NCBI RefSeq assembly: GCF_028476545.1
Contig: NW_026732996.1
Span: forward strand, 122,501-186,500
Direction: 5' to 3'
DNA: 64,000 bases
Source of the DNA: Physella acuta
Taxonomy: Eukaryota; Mollusca; Gastropoda; Physidae
Shown here piece by piece: positions 1-30,800 of this stretch. Each line of letters opens with the position of its first letter. The stretch's first letter is position 1. The translations under genes and the position numbers were made by a program. The notes under the pieces were generated by a model. That model saw only the letters and a program-made list of their open reading frames with translations, was not told the origin of the DNA and made no database searches.

Positions 1-300
1 AATCACAGTAACAAGTGCCAGGTGTTGAATGTCTGAGGGTACATAACAATGCACAACTAGAGAAGAGAAAGCAGAGCCAGATTAGAAACTTCTTATACAT
101 GTTTAGACTTGAGAGAACTTGTGACAGTGGGGGTGTATTGTGTGTGTTATTCTTGTGTGGATCATTTGGGGTGCCACTTTTCCGGGATATCCTGAATTTG
201 AGAATCATATTTTTTTTCACTTTCCGGATTTGCAGAATTTGAGTTTAAAATTTCTGGCTTTGCAGTTTTAAAAAAAAGACCTTTTTAAACTTGAGAATCT
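1..300. other. no gene recognised
   Basis: AT-rich sequence with diverged internal repetition of a TTCCGG...GAATTTGAG phrase (180-245). Nothing codes convincingly. Confidence 0.5.
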
Positions 301-745
301 GTCACCTTGTGCTAGGGCCTTGCCGTGGCTTGGCAGCTTGTGTACCCCGATGGGAGTGTTAACTCCTGGCAGGTTCAACCAAGCTGAGAAGGTCTGCGCG
401 GGTAGGAGTTAGACGAAAGCTAGCACCCAGGTCCTCCAGGTTGGGGCTTGATCATAAGGTCAGCAACCTTATATCAGAAAAAACAACTCGCTACAGAAAT
501 GCAGACAAAGAGACAAACTCAGGAAGCCTGTATCCAGCATAACAAGACATGCCCTCACCTGGAATCCACAGGGCAGGAGGAGAAGAGGCAGACCAAGAAA
601 GACCTGGAGACGCAACCTGGAAGAAGACACCAAGAAGTTTGGAAACACCTGGGGACAGTTGGAGAGATTAACCCAGCACAGCAACCTATGTCCCAGGAGG
701 GGCAACAGGCAAACCTAACCTAACCAAAACCTAACCTAACCAAAA
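301..745 (+). mobile_element. 5' head fused to a LINE 3' end (truncated LINE or LINE-dependent SINE)
   Basis: From about 515 to 720 the + strand matches the 3' coding end and tail of the LINE fragment at 53410-54345 in reverse (shared TGGAATCCACAGGGCAGGAG and GACCTGGAGACGCAACCTGG). It ends in a short CCTAACCTAACC-type tail. The upstream 301-514 does not match that LINE. It could be the LINE's own 5' UTR after an internal deletion, or a SINE head; a weak box-B-like GGTTCAACC lies at 373. No coding capacity remains. Confidence 0.6.
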
Positions 746-1080
746 CTTGAGAATTGTTTTAATTAGCAAGACTCCTGAGCATTTATACACACTTATGGCC
801 CTTAACACCTTTTGCGCATGCGTAGATGGTACAATGTCCACTGCTGTGAAGGCTAGGCTAGAAATCATATGGGCGCAATGTCATTTTACTCCGCTACTTT
901 TGTATTCTTAGCCAACGCTGAAAAAACTTAATCTTAATAGAAAATCAGATTGGTGCAACACTTTTAAGTTCAAATGCAGTTGTCTTTATCCAATAGACAG
1001 TAATTTTTAGCTGGAAACCATTTTGCGAGACTAAACTAACATTTATAAATGTGTCTTTAACCATTGCTAGCCTTAGTCTA

Positions 1081-1148
1081 GGGGGGGGGGGGGCAGTAGA
1101 CTTTCTTCGGGGGGGGGGGGGCTCTTCCCCCCCCCCCCCCCCTCTGAG
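1081..1148 (-). mobile_element. fragment of the G/C-rich hAT MITE
   Basis: G runs around CAGTAGACTTTCTTCG, then a C run. This is the reverse complement of the middle of the MITE at 26378-26606 (GAAGAAAGTCTACC between C runs), so it is a partial copy in opposite orientation. The flanks are not recognisable. Confidence 0.55.
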
Positions 1149-1149
1149 A

Positions 1150-3324
1150 GATGCCTAGAAGAAACTCTGGTATGGGTTTATGTTAATAGTTGAGGTTGTA
1201 GTGAGGGTTAGGGTTTATGTTTTGTTTGTGTATGTGTATGTTGCTGTTCTTTTAAATGTAGAAGTGCAAGGAGGGAAGAAGGTTATGTCGATGTTAATTT
1301 ATGTTTTGTTTATGTTTGTAGTTAGGATGAGGTTTAGGATTGTATTTATTTCTCACATGTCGTTAATTAGCTTATAGACATTGATTGGAAATGTAATATA
1401 TTCTCAAAACCAAGGCAGCACCTGGTATATGATGCTTAATAAACACACAAGTCACAGTCCTTTACAGATAAGTATTTTACAAAAGCCTGTGCAGAACCTG
1501 GCCAGGATGGCTAATAATAAATAAAAATAACATTAATGCCAAAAAAGCGTAAACAAAAGGCACCACGAGACTTTTTAAGTTTTGTTTACTTAACATTTCT
1601 AGAGTAAAGTACTGGAGTGCGGATGAATCAACACAGCATACACAACCTTTTTTGTCTTGTAGCTTCTCTTTTTGAATGTTTTGTGTAAAACCCCAGCTTT
1701 TGACATGTCATATGTTCATTTATAAAAATTTCTTTGTCAAATAATTTCACTTTACACGAAATTCAATTCCATGGAGGTTTGATTTTTCCTCCCTTTCAGA
1801 ATGTTTCAGAAATGAGTTAGGTAAATCAATAAGTAGCTCTATGCACAATCTTTATTTTCTTTACTAGGAACTGTTAAATCCACAAATCAGGTTATTTGTA
1901 TCTTAAATTTTGCTTGTATGTCTTAGCAAATTTTAGCTCGCTTGACAGCTCATATCTAAAGAACTTCTATGTTGGAGCACTCATATCTCTTGGTACCACT
2001 GTATATAGCTCACAGTAAATGTCAAGGTTAATGTTATTTTCTGCAGACTAGCTTTTTTTTGTTACTCTGCCTGAATTAAATTTAGAATCTATTTGTAATC
2101 TTAGCTAATTCTGTAAGGAGGGAGAAAGCACGATATTGTCTTAGGGCTTCCTGGTGCACCATGTGACCTGGCAGGCTTGAGAGGCGAGTCACAATACATG
2201 TAGTGCAATGGGGCGGGCATGGGAACATTTAGTATCAATTAATTATTGAAAATACAATAACACACTATTTATGCATAATATTCAGCATATAATGTATATT
2301 TTATTCTTTTAATACTCTAAAGAAATAAAATAGGCTCAGTATGCAAGCAGGCTTATTAATTTCTGGGGGGAAAAAAGTATCAGCAGGTAGACTAAAAGCA
2401 AGAATATTTCAAATTCTGTGTGTAAGAATACAAAATGACACATGTTAATACCATGAAATATTGTGAAGCATTACTGTACTTTTGGTTTGTTTTATGTCAT
2501 TCGGTTACTTAATGGTGCCCAATTGAAATCAGGAGTTTCAGGTTTGCTTTGCTATGTGTGTCTGTAAGCAGTATTTTACTCTATATTAATCACTTGTATA
2601 AATTGAATTGTTGTGTAAATTTTTAGCCATGATGGCTTATTAGGTTTTGAATGCAACAGTGTATAAATGTCAAAAATGGAGAAAATACTTTGGGAATAAT
2701 TTATATATAGTGGACCTACTGAAAGCAATTCTTCACTTAACACCTTGTGTGCTATTTGCAAAGTATAGTGATATCTTTAAGAATGTCGTATAATATGTTG
2801 ACAATTAATGAGTTAGTTTTGAGTTAATTGTGTTGGAGTAAATCCACTTTAATATTACAATTAAAAACAGAAACAGCATCAGGTGCACACATATTTTAGC
2901 GACTGTCATGTGACTAAGAAAACCCCAGTCTCCTCCGTTTGCACTATGGCATTCTTTTTTTTTAAAAGAGTGTTCTACAATAGGGATTTGGTAGGCTATT
3001 ACATTCAAACCAGGTTGGCACCTGTGTCCCTTCAGTTGTGCAACGGATACATCATCATGCTCCTTGATGCTTGGCTTATGACCAAGGGGATGTTCTACCT
3101 CACCCTTGCTCAGGCTGATCAACTTACAATCAAAGTTTTTACAAAGCACACTTTGTTACTGCAGCACAAGGTTTTTTTAACAAGCAATTTTATTGGATTC
3201 CAGAAACAAATCTACTTTCTGGTAACCAGAGTGATTTTAACATAAGTTTACCTCTCCTTTAATTGAAAACCTGTTTTTTTTAAACAGTATTAATAAATAT
3301 TATTTTCTAAAATTCATCTAACAG
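1150..3324. other. AGAP intron sequence, no recognised element
   Basis: Ordinary AT-rich intron. The open frames here are short and overlap on both strands with no family match I can see. Confidence 0.5.
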
Positions 3325-20915
<17,591 letters not shown>

Positions 20916-23245
20916 ACAGTTCATAACAGTGTAAAGGATTAAATGTGAATGATTGATATTTGAATGCTTGAAGTATCCATGTTATGTAATTACTTAATAT
21001 CTATCAAGAAACTACGTTTTCATTTGGTTGATGTAAAGTTATAGTTAAGCATTTGTTTTGCAATTAGTTTAGTAAATAATTGATTTTAAGGATACTGCAT
21101 CATATCAATTGTCTTTTCCTGTAAATGAATAGTATTCAGTTTTATTTACTTTAATTTTTTTTAAACAAGTCCGGATATCGTAGACCTATTTTGTGGTCTT
21201 TTGTATTTAACATATCTTTTTCTAGGAAATTAAGATGTAATTTTACGTCATTTGTTGTTTGTTTTGTTTTTTTGTCTATAGTTTGCATTTGACTTGCATT
21301 TTAAGTTCTTGTTAGTTTTTTGTTGGTTTTTTTTTGTGCTGTTTTAAACATTTTTAGGAAACATAATTCTAAAGGTCTCAGATAATTTGAATTAATTGGC
21401 TTCTTTTTAAACTGACACACTGAGTTTACTATTGAAAAGTTTTAAATACAAACTACTTGGTAAATATTTGTTTTTAACGTTATGTTTACTATTTGTTCAT
21501 TGTGAAAAAAAATTATAAATCTCAAATATTCTTGAATTTAGATCTGTCACATTTTTAGCCACTTTGGCAATTACATTTATATATTCATTATATGTTTTTT
21601 TCATAAGAATAAAGTATCATTTTAATCTTTGTTACTAGTTCATTCACTGGGCTAAGATTTTTATGAGTTAGAAGAATATTCACTTTAAACCAGACAAATT
21701 AATTGATTACACATGAGCAAATTGAAACACATTTTGGTTGTAAGAGATCAATCTAAATTTTAACTATTTTAAATTGTAATATTGTAAGTGGTAAAAAAAA
21801 ATGTGTGCATTTAATAAATTACAATGGCATTGACCAGTTGGGATTGGTTATTATTTGTCTTAGACCGCCATTTTTTGTGTGCTAAGCTTTTCAAGAATAT
21901 ATCTTGTCATGTGGCATTTGTAAGTAAGTGTTCTAAAGCATCTCATTTTTGGTCGCGTAAAACAAATATTACAAATTAAAAGCTAATATTTTGCTTACAT
22001 TTACTGTAATGCACTAAAACTTATGATGTCAACATGACCTTGTTTGTTTACATTATTTGGCATCAGGGAGGCTTGGGTTGGATTTTTCCTTTAAATTTCA
22101 TTTAATTAATGACAAATACATCAGGTTGGTAATGAAAAGCATTGGTCTTTATAAGTATGTGTTTTAGCAGCTTTGTACTAGATTTGTAAAAAAATGTAAT
22201 CTCCTTGATTGCCACTTGAATATTTCCTAATAATAGTCTAAAATGCATTTTAAAATTGTTATTCTGTTAGGTTAGTCTATGTCCAGCATATTATTGGGAT
22301 AACTGGAACAAAAAGAAATGTATTTATGAATCAGTGATTTATGAGCTCGGTAAAGTTGTAAAAATTCTGTGACCTGATTATATAAAGTGATTAAAATTTT
22401 GCTGTGTATCTGATAACTGAAAAAACCTGTAAATTATAGTTAACTTGAATATATTTTATAATGTGCTATACAACTGCATTGTTCCTATGTAACTCTTATA
22501 GTATACCATTTTGATCAGTGTTACTATTTCATTTATTTAATGTCTTTTATTATTTAACAAAACATGGATGTCGATTTCTTTAAAAAGGTGTTTGCTTTCC
22601 TTGACACCTTAATTTTTAAGATTTATTTGTGACACCTAGTTACTATTAACGAAGTAATATTAAGAATTTATAAAGGATTTGAATTTTTAAAATAACTTTT
22701 CCATAACTGGATGTATATTAAATTTTTCTTTCAGGCTTGTGGCTGTAATTTGTAAAACTTGACTAATGTGTATGTCAACTAAGTCATAAAAGTTGTAAAG
22801 TTGTTTGTTAATTTCAAATTCAACAATTGTTTATTTTTATAATTTTTTTTCTTTACACAAGAACTAAAGATAAAACATATGACACTTTTAGATAATAGAT
22901 TTTTAAGTCAGCTTTTTTTTTTATTATTATTTTATTTGTGATAAATTTACACTAGTCAGATGCTGACATACACAGAATGCAGTTTGTGAGTTTGATTTTT
23001 GGGTAATATGTTATCTTGACTGTTTGATGTTTCTTTTTTAAAGTTGCTGCATTTGATTTTTTATCTGTAAAATATGTAAATTAATGCATTTTTATGACAC
23101 AACTTTAAATTTCAATTTTAGTAATATCTTAAGTTATTACAGATATTTAGAGAATTGAACATTTTATTACATGTAACATATTTGAAACTTAATTGTAGCA
23201 ATTGCATTTGAAAGTAATAAATAAGTATTTGTTTTTGGTTTCTGT
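20916..23245 (+). other. AGAP 3' UTR region with candidate polyadenylation signals
   Basis: About 2.3 kb after the stop is AT-rich, lacks recognisable repeats and has no long reading frame, as expected of a long 3' UTR. AATAAA hexamers on the + strand stand at 21608, 21813 and 23216. The last, followed by a T/G-rich stretch (23228-23265), would give the longest form. Which one is used cannot be told from sequence. Confidence 0.5.
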
Positions 23246-24117
23246 TGTTTTCTTTCCTTGTGTATGTCTACTTTAATATTATAGTTTGGTGCTTGTCCCA
23301 AAAAAGGCTTTCCTTTATGTTATTAATCAAATTTTTCTATTATACATTTGAAAGTAAATTTAGTTTGTTATAATGTAAAACAGTATTACATGATGAAACT
23401 AGATGTTTAGAAATTTTGAAATCAAATAACTTACGTATAATAAACTAAAAAATGTTATGTTGTGTTAGGGCTTTTATAAACTATCCTGAACTACTCAAGA
23501 GCCGTAGCCATTTTATTAATACTAACCAATATAGCTTGAGTGTTCCTTTCAGTCATTTTGGTCCTGGGCATTTGAAATATCTAGGAGGGTGAGGGGCGAT
23601 AGTAAGAATAGTTAATATATTATTATATTTGCCCCTTATATTTTATGGCCGAATCTTTTTTGTGTAATGGCCAATATTATGAATATCACCAGCCAAAGTC
23701 AGAAACTTGTTGATTTCACTTTTACCAGCTAGTGTGACAGGCCAAAGTCTGTATCAGAAGATAATGTGCAAATTTTGGGCGTTCATACACTATTATTAGA
23801 TGTGTCAAACTGATTTTTTTTTAAAGGTCCCAGAGGTTTTTTGAAAGTTGCTTTGTCAAGAACTCATGATTCTAAGATAGTGGGCACTAAATTTGTTCAT
23901 ATATCTCATATAGTAAAAAAGTTATGACGTTTTAAAAAATTGGTTTTTAACTTATTTTTCGAACACTCTAAAAAGTGACATGTTTGAGAGGTTATATCTG
24001 TAAAAGTATGTCACAATCTTTTGAACTCAACACAAACACACATACAGAGAGAACATACTCAATTTTTTTCAAACCTCAAAAATAAGTCCTTCATTTAAAT
24101 TAATTGCATAGAAATTT

Positions 24118-24700
24118 TTTACAAGCTTTTATTTAACTCACTTCCTCTGTCTGTCGTCAGTCTGTCTAGATCGAAACGCCGGAGCGAAAATTCGGACACT
24201 TCTACTTGACAGATACGGTTCTCAGTTGGCACGTGGGTCAAGACATGAAGACAATGCAATCTGAAATTAAATTTGACTTAATTGGATGCCTAATAATTTT
24301 TTTATGAATTAATTAAAATTTGGACCGAATTAGTAGGCATGTCTATCCAACCACACCACACGCGTCATCACGTTCAATAGGCGCGCAATGGTTTTTAGTC
24401 ATGAAACTCTAGTGTAAATAAAACATGTAAAGTAGTGAAAAAAAAATCATAAAAAACGTTTTAATAAGCTTTTATGTAATAATGCACTAAAAAGTAGAAA
24501 ATAAATTATAGACTACTATTTAAATAACTATAAAGAAAAGTGTGGGTGTCTTCCTTAACATTAGTAAAGGTATCCAATAGATACCAAAGTTACCCACGCT
24601 TTTCTTTATAGTTATTTAAATCTAGTAGTCTATAATTTATTTTCTACTTTTTAGTGCATTATTACATAAAAGTTTGTTATTAAAACGTTTTTTATGAATT
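24118..24700. mobile_element. foldback element with about 100-bp inverted arms
   Basis: Left arm 24445-24545 and right arm 24598-24700 are near-perfect inverse copies (AAAACGTTTTAATAAGC, ATTATAGACTACTA) around a 50-bp centre. The outer part, from TTTTACAAGCTTTTATTTAA, recurs near 56432. Single-arm relatives occur at 39633-39960 (reverse) and 61940-62340. Confidence 0.7.
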
Positions 24701-25744
24701 ATTTTTTTTTGTCACTTTCTGAAAAAATTAAAGTGGAAGTAAAAATACAAACTTTGTACATTTTTAAAACATGTCTGATGAAAGAACATATTCTACTTGA
24801 TAAGTATCAGAGGCGTAGCTACCCGGGGCCAACTTTCAATTTGGCGCCCCCCCCCCTTATATATATGTGTGTGTGCGACATTCCTGACAAGGTTTAATAG
24901 TTACAGTGTATGATTTTCGTTCCTTAAAATTTTACATTGAGATGCGTTTTCCTTTTACAAAAGATTAGTAACGTCAGAAAAAAAATATGCCTGATTTAAT
25001 TTACAGGGTGGTTTGTAGCAAGCGCTAATTTTTTTAGACCAGCTTTTTATGTTCCATTTTCAGAACGATATCTGTTGTGATATGGTACATAGTTGGATTA
25101 TAAGTTTGTTAGAATAAGGTCATACAAATGACAAGAGCAACTTATCAGAGACATTTATTGTCCGCATTGGAATACGACTTGGGTATTTCGTTGATTGACT
25201 GATGGAATAACTAAACGAGCTAGAGGAAACAAACTGGAATCCAACGGATGTTAACAGCTCGATTACTTGGATTTCGCAGATGTGCGCTGCCTTCTCGCAC
25301 ACAGTCAACAACAGTTACAAAACTAATTGTACTGACTGAATAAGCAGTAATAACCGGTTTAATGATAGTGGCACCGCCCATGACGTTCTGATTATAATCA
25401 ACAGCAATGAAACGCGTTTTAACACTCTTAAGACAATGTGGAACTCAAATGCATTGTCAAAAAAAAATCAATCAGGATCTGTAGCTAAATGTGAAGTCTC
25501 TTTTACTGTATGAGTAGATAACAGACAGTGGAGAATGAAATAAAAGCATGGGAAAAGTGTTGGTTAGGGCACAATATCAGATAGAGGAAGAGAAGGAGAC
25601 AAAAAAGTCCTGAAGAAAATCGTTTGAACTAGAGAAGTGGGAGGCTGTATTATTAGGCTTCTATCTTCATAAAAATCAAGTGAGTTGACGAAGTGTTGCT
25701 AACGCCTATGCTCCTTAGGAAACCGAAACGAAAAAAAAAGAAGA

Positions 25745-25934
25745 AAATCCAAAATCCCCCCCCCCCCCCCGGACGAGATGGAATTTATATAGTAAACATA
25801 CACTTATACTATTGTCGTCGCCCCCCCCCCCCCCCCCACCCCGAAAAATGTAGACCGCCCCCCCCCCCCCCCCGAAAATATCAAGTGCCGCCACCCCCGC
25901 CTCCCCCGGAGAAAAAAGTCTGAAAGAAACACTG
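25745..25934. mobile_element. C-run hAT MITE, left end not clear
   Basis: Same order as the MITE at 26378-26606: C runs separated by GAAATTTATATAG-like, GTAGACC and AAAATATCAAGTGCC phrases, ending CTGAAAGAAACACTG. Its right end abuts the Charlie-like MITE at 25931. Confidence 0.6.
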
Positions 25935-26140
25935 TTGGTTCTTAACCTGGGCTCGATCGAACCAAAGAGGCTCGGTGTGTAAGTCTCAGAGCTTCGGCGG
26001 AGGTCAAGACACGCACCCGACTCATGTGATTCACGATAAAATTTTGTCAATGTGGACAATAAAACTATTAAGAAGGGTTAGGTGAAGGCGCATGTGAAAC
26101 TGTTAGGGTTCTGTACCTTTAAAAAGGTTAAGAACCACTG
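25931..26140. mobile_element. Charlie-like hAT MITE
   Basis: Left TTGGTTCTTAACCTGGG and right AAGGTTAAGAACCACTG form a TIR matching the ends of 4219-5601. About 210 bp, non-coding. Confidence 0.65.
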
Positions 26141-26377
26141 CATTAGAGTGTAGTTTGTAAAAGGTTCAAGCTTATTTGGTCTACTTTTGGTTGTGTCTTT
26201 AGAACAATTTCGATAATAGTGTATTATACTTTTGAATTATCAGTTAGGTTGAACAAAGTGACAAAGCATCACCTGTTGTCGTGTTGTACCAATTTTTTTT
26301 TACATCTTTTAGTAGGTCCAGTGGCCTTAATTATATGAAAACTGCAGTATGAGGACTTGTTATGAAACAAAAATGAT

Positions 26378-26606
26378 CAGAGTTTCTTCCAGGCAGGGGG
26401 CTAAGCCCCCCCCCCCCCCCGAAAATTTTTTACCGCCCCCCCCCCCCGAACGAAATGAAATTTATATAATTTATATAGAAAATATATACTTTTAACAGTG
26501 TCCGCCCCCCCCCCCCCCCGAAGAAAGTCTACCGCCCCCCCCCCCCCCCCCCCCCCCCGAAAATTTCAAGTGCCCCCCCGGAGAAAAAAGTCTGGAAGAA
26601 ACACTG
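26378..26606. mobile_element. 229-bp C-run hAT MITE, whole
   Basis: TIRs CAGAGTTTCTTCCAG and CTGGAAGAAACACTG, with an exact 8-bp target duplication AAAATGAT (26370-26377 and 26607-26614). The interior is four long C runs spaced by short phrases. Confidence 0.88.
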
Positions 26607-26870
26607 AAAATGATCTATCCGGTACAATATACTTAAGTTTTTAGCTCTTAAAATTTCGGCAAGAGTATCGTCTTTCGCCCACCTGCTACGACCGTATGCT
26701 ATTTTACTGATCGGATAGCGATTCAAGAATCCGTGATATTTATTTCTCATTAAGACAGTGATCCTGGCAAGATGCAATCAAGTAAAAGTATCTGATCTCT
26801 CTCGTTGAAGATGAGAGAATCGTAAGAATATTACAATTTTCCAGTCACGTCATTTCTTAACAAAACTGGC

Positions 26871-27370
26871 TATTTAAATTGTACATTACGCGTTAATACA
26901 ATTGGTTTCTTTTCTAAGTGTTAAAAGAGTTGTTTACTCACCAATCCAGTACAAATACTTACGATTTTTGTTCGCGAAAAAAGCGCCCCCACCCCTCACA
27001 CCTCCCAACCATCTTGGACAAAGTTTGTAGAGCGGGTTTTAAGGTAACTAACTTTTTTAAAAATGTTACACAATCGTACAATGCACTTTTGTACCATTAG
27101 TTTCTTTTCGAAGTGCTAAAGGCTGTTTACTCAAAATCCGGTGTAATATTGCGATTTTATTTAGCCTAAAAGCGCCCTCCCCCCGCACCATCTTGATAAA
27201 AGTCACTAACATATTTTACGGTTAAACAATCGTACAATACATTTTAATGCAATTGGTTTCATGTATAGATCTAAGTGGTAACGTTTATCGACTCACCAAT
27301 CTAGTATAGTATTAAATTCTTCCGATTTTAGTTTCGGAAAAGCTGGAAAGCGGTTTTGCCGGTCACTGTT
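26871..27370. repeat. three diverged 160-195 bp tandem units in the hAT element
   Basis: Each unit carries ACAATCGTACAAT-like and AATTGGTTTC-like phrases, then TTTACTCACCAATC, a GATTTT...AAAAGCGCCC phrase and a short C run. Starts fall near 26871, 27068 and 27226. Confidence 0.6.
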
Positions 27371-27647
27371 TCTTAAGAGTATATGTTTTACAGTTAATAA
27401 TCAAGGTAGAAAACAGTTAAATCAGTATGCAAAGCAGTGTAGACTGTTTATGATTCAAAACTGCACCATAAAATCAGCTTTTAAAATTTTTTCCACCTCT
27501 TTTGGCGCCCCCCTAGGGTCGGCGTTTGGGGCAGCCGCCCCCCCCCCATAGCTACGCCTCTGATAAGTATGTCAAAATGTAGGGGAGCAAAGTTTCTTTG
27601 AATTTAAGTAACATGTATGCATAGAACAAGTATGTTTGAAACACACC

Positions 27648-27861
27648 TGAGGTGGATTTGAGTTGTTCTATTATAACACACTGACGAGAAGCCATGCTGT
27701 TTGTATATATATTTTATTGGGCCTTCGACTACATGATGGAAGACCGGAACAGGAAGTAACAATAGATAAATACAAGGGACATCACTCAATAACAACATTA
27801 TAAATATAACTAATACAAGAAGAGTGAGTTCCCCTGACCTCACAAAACCCAATATATTACA
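27648..27861 (-). repeat. LTR (3') of element A
   Basis: 214 bp; the inner flank carries the polypurine tract on the - strand. Nearly identical to 35118-35331. Confidence 0.95.
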
Positions 27862-30800
27862 TCCCTTTACCCTTAGTAAACACAACACATCTCTCAATAG
27901 AACAATTGACAGTATCTTAAAATCACCAATTATATTGTAACATGGACACTATGGTAGATTACACCCTTACAAACAATGCACAATATGTTACAACTTAATT
28001 AAAATACAAAACAATGATGTCAAAGTCCTTTTGACCTTTAAAATCATAGGTCTAACTTATTTGGGACTTTGATTGTCCTGCTTGACCTTCTCAGTGGCTT
28101 TTGATTTGGTGACTCAAGATTCTGACCATCTGGATTCTCTATCTCAGGAGGTCTAGGATTTAAATCATTAACTCCAGAATTTACATTGGTTCACTCATAT
28201 CAACAGAACTTGGTTGTGGAACAAACTGAGTTGGTGTGAACTGTTCAGATTTGGTGGGATTGACAGATTCACACTTATTATCTGCACAAGTTATTTTTAA
28301 CTGGTCTGCATGTCTACGGACAATAAGTCCATCATTTGTTTTTACTTTATAAGACACAGGTCCTGTACACTGAACAATTTGACCTGGCCTCCATTTTTCC
28401 CTTCTCCCATAATTTCTTAGATACACATTCTCATTAACTCCAAATTCTCTTTCAATGGATGATTTGTCATGATTTACTTTTTGTGTATGTTGATGTTGGG
28501 AAACAGACCTTTGAACAGTTGGATGTAGTAGATCAAGGTGAGTTTTAATTTTCCTACCACATAGCAATTCACATGGTGCAACACCTGTTGTTATATGAGG
28601 AGTTGTGCGGTATTTGGTTAAGAACCTGTTTACTCTTTCTCTAAGAGAAAACTTGTTACCGGTACTCATTTTTACCATAGCGGTTTTGAATATGCCTACC
28701 GCTCTTTCAGCTAAACCATTCCCAGCAGGATGATAGGGGGATGTGGTTATATGCTCAATACCATTTGCCACACAAAACAGTTTAAACTCATGAGCTGTGA
28801 AACTAGGCCCATTATCTGAAACAATTTGATCTGGTAATCCATGAGTTGAAAATATTTCCTTAAGTTCTATAATGGTATCATTTGCAGTGATTGTGTTCAT
28901 GATTTTAACTTCTAACCATTTAGAATGTGAATCAATAACAATTAAGAACATTTTGTTCATGAAAGGTCCTGCGAAATCTATATGTATACGTTTCCATGGT
29001 TCGATTGGCCAGTCCCAGTTTTGCAAAGGTGCTGTAGCTGGTTGCTTTGAATGTTGTGCACAGCTTGAACAAACATTTACATATTTTTCAATATCAGCAT
29101 CCATATGTGGCCACCAGAACCATGATCTTGCTAGACTCTTCATTTTGGAAGAACCAAGGTGAGTATCATGTAAAGTTCTTAAAACTTCTTTTTGTAACAT
29201 TTTGGGGATAATTACTCTTGACCCCCATAGTACACATCCATCTTCTAGACTTAACTCCATTTTTCTTATTTTATATGGCCTTAAGTCATCATTCACAGAC
29301 TCTTCAGGCCAACCATTCTTACAGTACTCATATACTTTTATTAAGCACTCATCTTTTTGTGTTTCTCTTTTAATATCATTCACATTTATATTGGAGTTAT
29401 CCATGATAGTGAAGAGAACAAATACATCTTCTGGCACATAGCTAAGGCTTTGGTTTTTTAAAGGTAATCTACTAAGACTATCTGCACTATTCTCAGATCC
29501 AGGTTTGTATTTCAATTCATAATTGTATGCAGTTAGTGTGATAGCCCATCTTTGAATTCTTGGTGAGGCATGCTCAGGTAGGGTTTTGTTTTCTCCAAAT
29601 AAACCTAGCAATAGTTTATGATCTGTAAAGATGGTGAACTTCCTACCAAACAGAAACTTATGAAATTTCTTAACACCAAAAATGATGCCTAAGCCTTCCC
29701 TATCTAACTGAGAATAATTTTTCTCAGCCTGGTTCAAAGATCTACTGGCAAAAGCAATGGGTATGTCACCCTTTTCATCCATGTGGGATAAGATTGCTCC
29801 TACACCATCAGGTGAAGCATCACATGTTAAAATAAGTCTTTTCCCTGGGTCATAGTGAGTTAGTAAGGTGTCAGAAGACAAAGCTTCTTTTGCTGTATTA
29901 AAAGCAGCTTCTTGTTGTTTACCCCAGTGCCAAGTTGCATTTTTCTGTAGCAGCTTGTACAGTGGTGATAGTTTACCAGACAGATTCCCTATGAACTTTG
30001 CATAGTAATTTATCAAGCCCAAAAAAGCTCTTAGTTGTTGGGTATTTTCAGGTTTGGGTGCTTCTTTAATGGCTTTTGTTTTCTCAGGTTGAGGTCTGAT
30101 ACCTTGCTTGCTTAATATATAACCAAGAAAACTAATTTCTGTCAGCATGAATTGACATTTATCTTTGTTTATCTTTAAACCTTTTTCACCAACTATTTTC
30201 AAGACTTTATCAAGTGTTTTAAGATGTTCAGTGTCATTCTTACTAGTTATGTACACATTGTCAAAGTACACACAAACATTTGGAATATCCTTAAAAATAC
30301 TGTCCATGACAGCCTGGAAAATTCCAGGGCTGGATGATATACCAAAACATAGTCTTTCATATTGGTAGAGTCCTTTATGTGTGTTTATTGTCGTATAGAC
30401 TTTTGAATCTGGATGCAGTTCTAGTTGAGTGTAAGCATGACTAAAGTCTAATTCAGTGAATTTGTCTCCTCCTGCCAAATTCAAAGAAATTTCCTCAATG
30501 TTAGGAATAGGGTACCTATTTAGCTCTATTTGCTTATTCAGTGTAGCTTTATAGTCTCCACAAATTCTTACAGAACCAGTAGCGTACGCAGGGGGGGGGG
30601 GTGGAGCAGGGGGAGCGGCCGCTCCCCCTCTGGCCATTTTCAGCAAAGTGGCGCCGTTTTGGACACTTTTTAAACTCAAAGTTTTAAACAATGATATTTG
30701 TAAAAAAAATATGTTTGGTCGGCACATCTATGTAAATCACAAGATTTCTTTTCATGCAGCAATTAAGCATTATTGTACTAGTCTAGTAGTGTCTAAGTTT

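Larger units (their letters stand above)
24808..27562. mobile_element. 2.75 kb non-autonomous hAT element
   Basis: The ends are CAGAGGCGTAGCTACC and its inverse GTAGCTACGCCTCTG, with an exact 8-bp target duplication ATAAGTAT (24800-24807 and 27563-27570). It has no transposase. Inside are two G/C-run MITEs, a Charlie-like MITE and a diverged 160-195 bp tandem repeat. Its poly-C stretches create artefactual proline and glycine frames. It sits inside the older hAT copy. Confidence 0.93.

Noticed and set aside
705-745. CCTAACC repeats resembling telomeric DNA
   Set aside because: Only a few irregular copies, located exactly at the 3' tail of a LINE-derived element; molluscan telomeres are TTAGGG and would be far longer.
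2805-3245. Overlapping frames on both strands at 2.8-3.2 kb as an exon or gene
   Set aside because: No domain, no splice-compatible borders with AGAP and no homology I can recognise.
25693-25923. Proline-rich frame and its glycine-rich antisense partner
   Set aside because: Both come from C runs of hAT MITEs.
29202-29441. Antisense frames within LTR element A
   Set aside because: Shadows of the pol coding strand.
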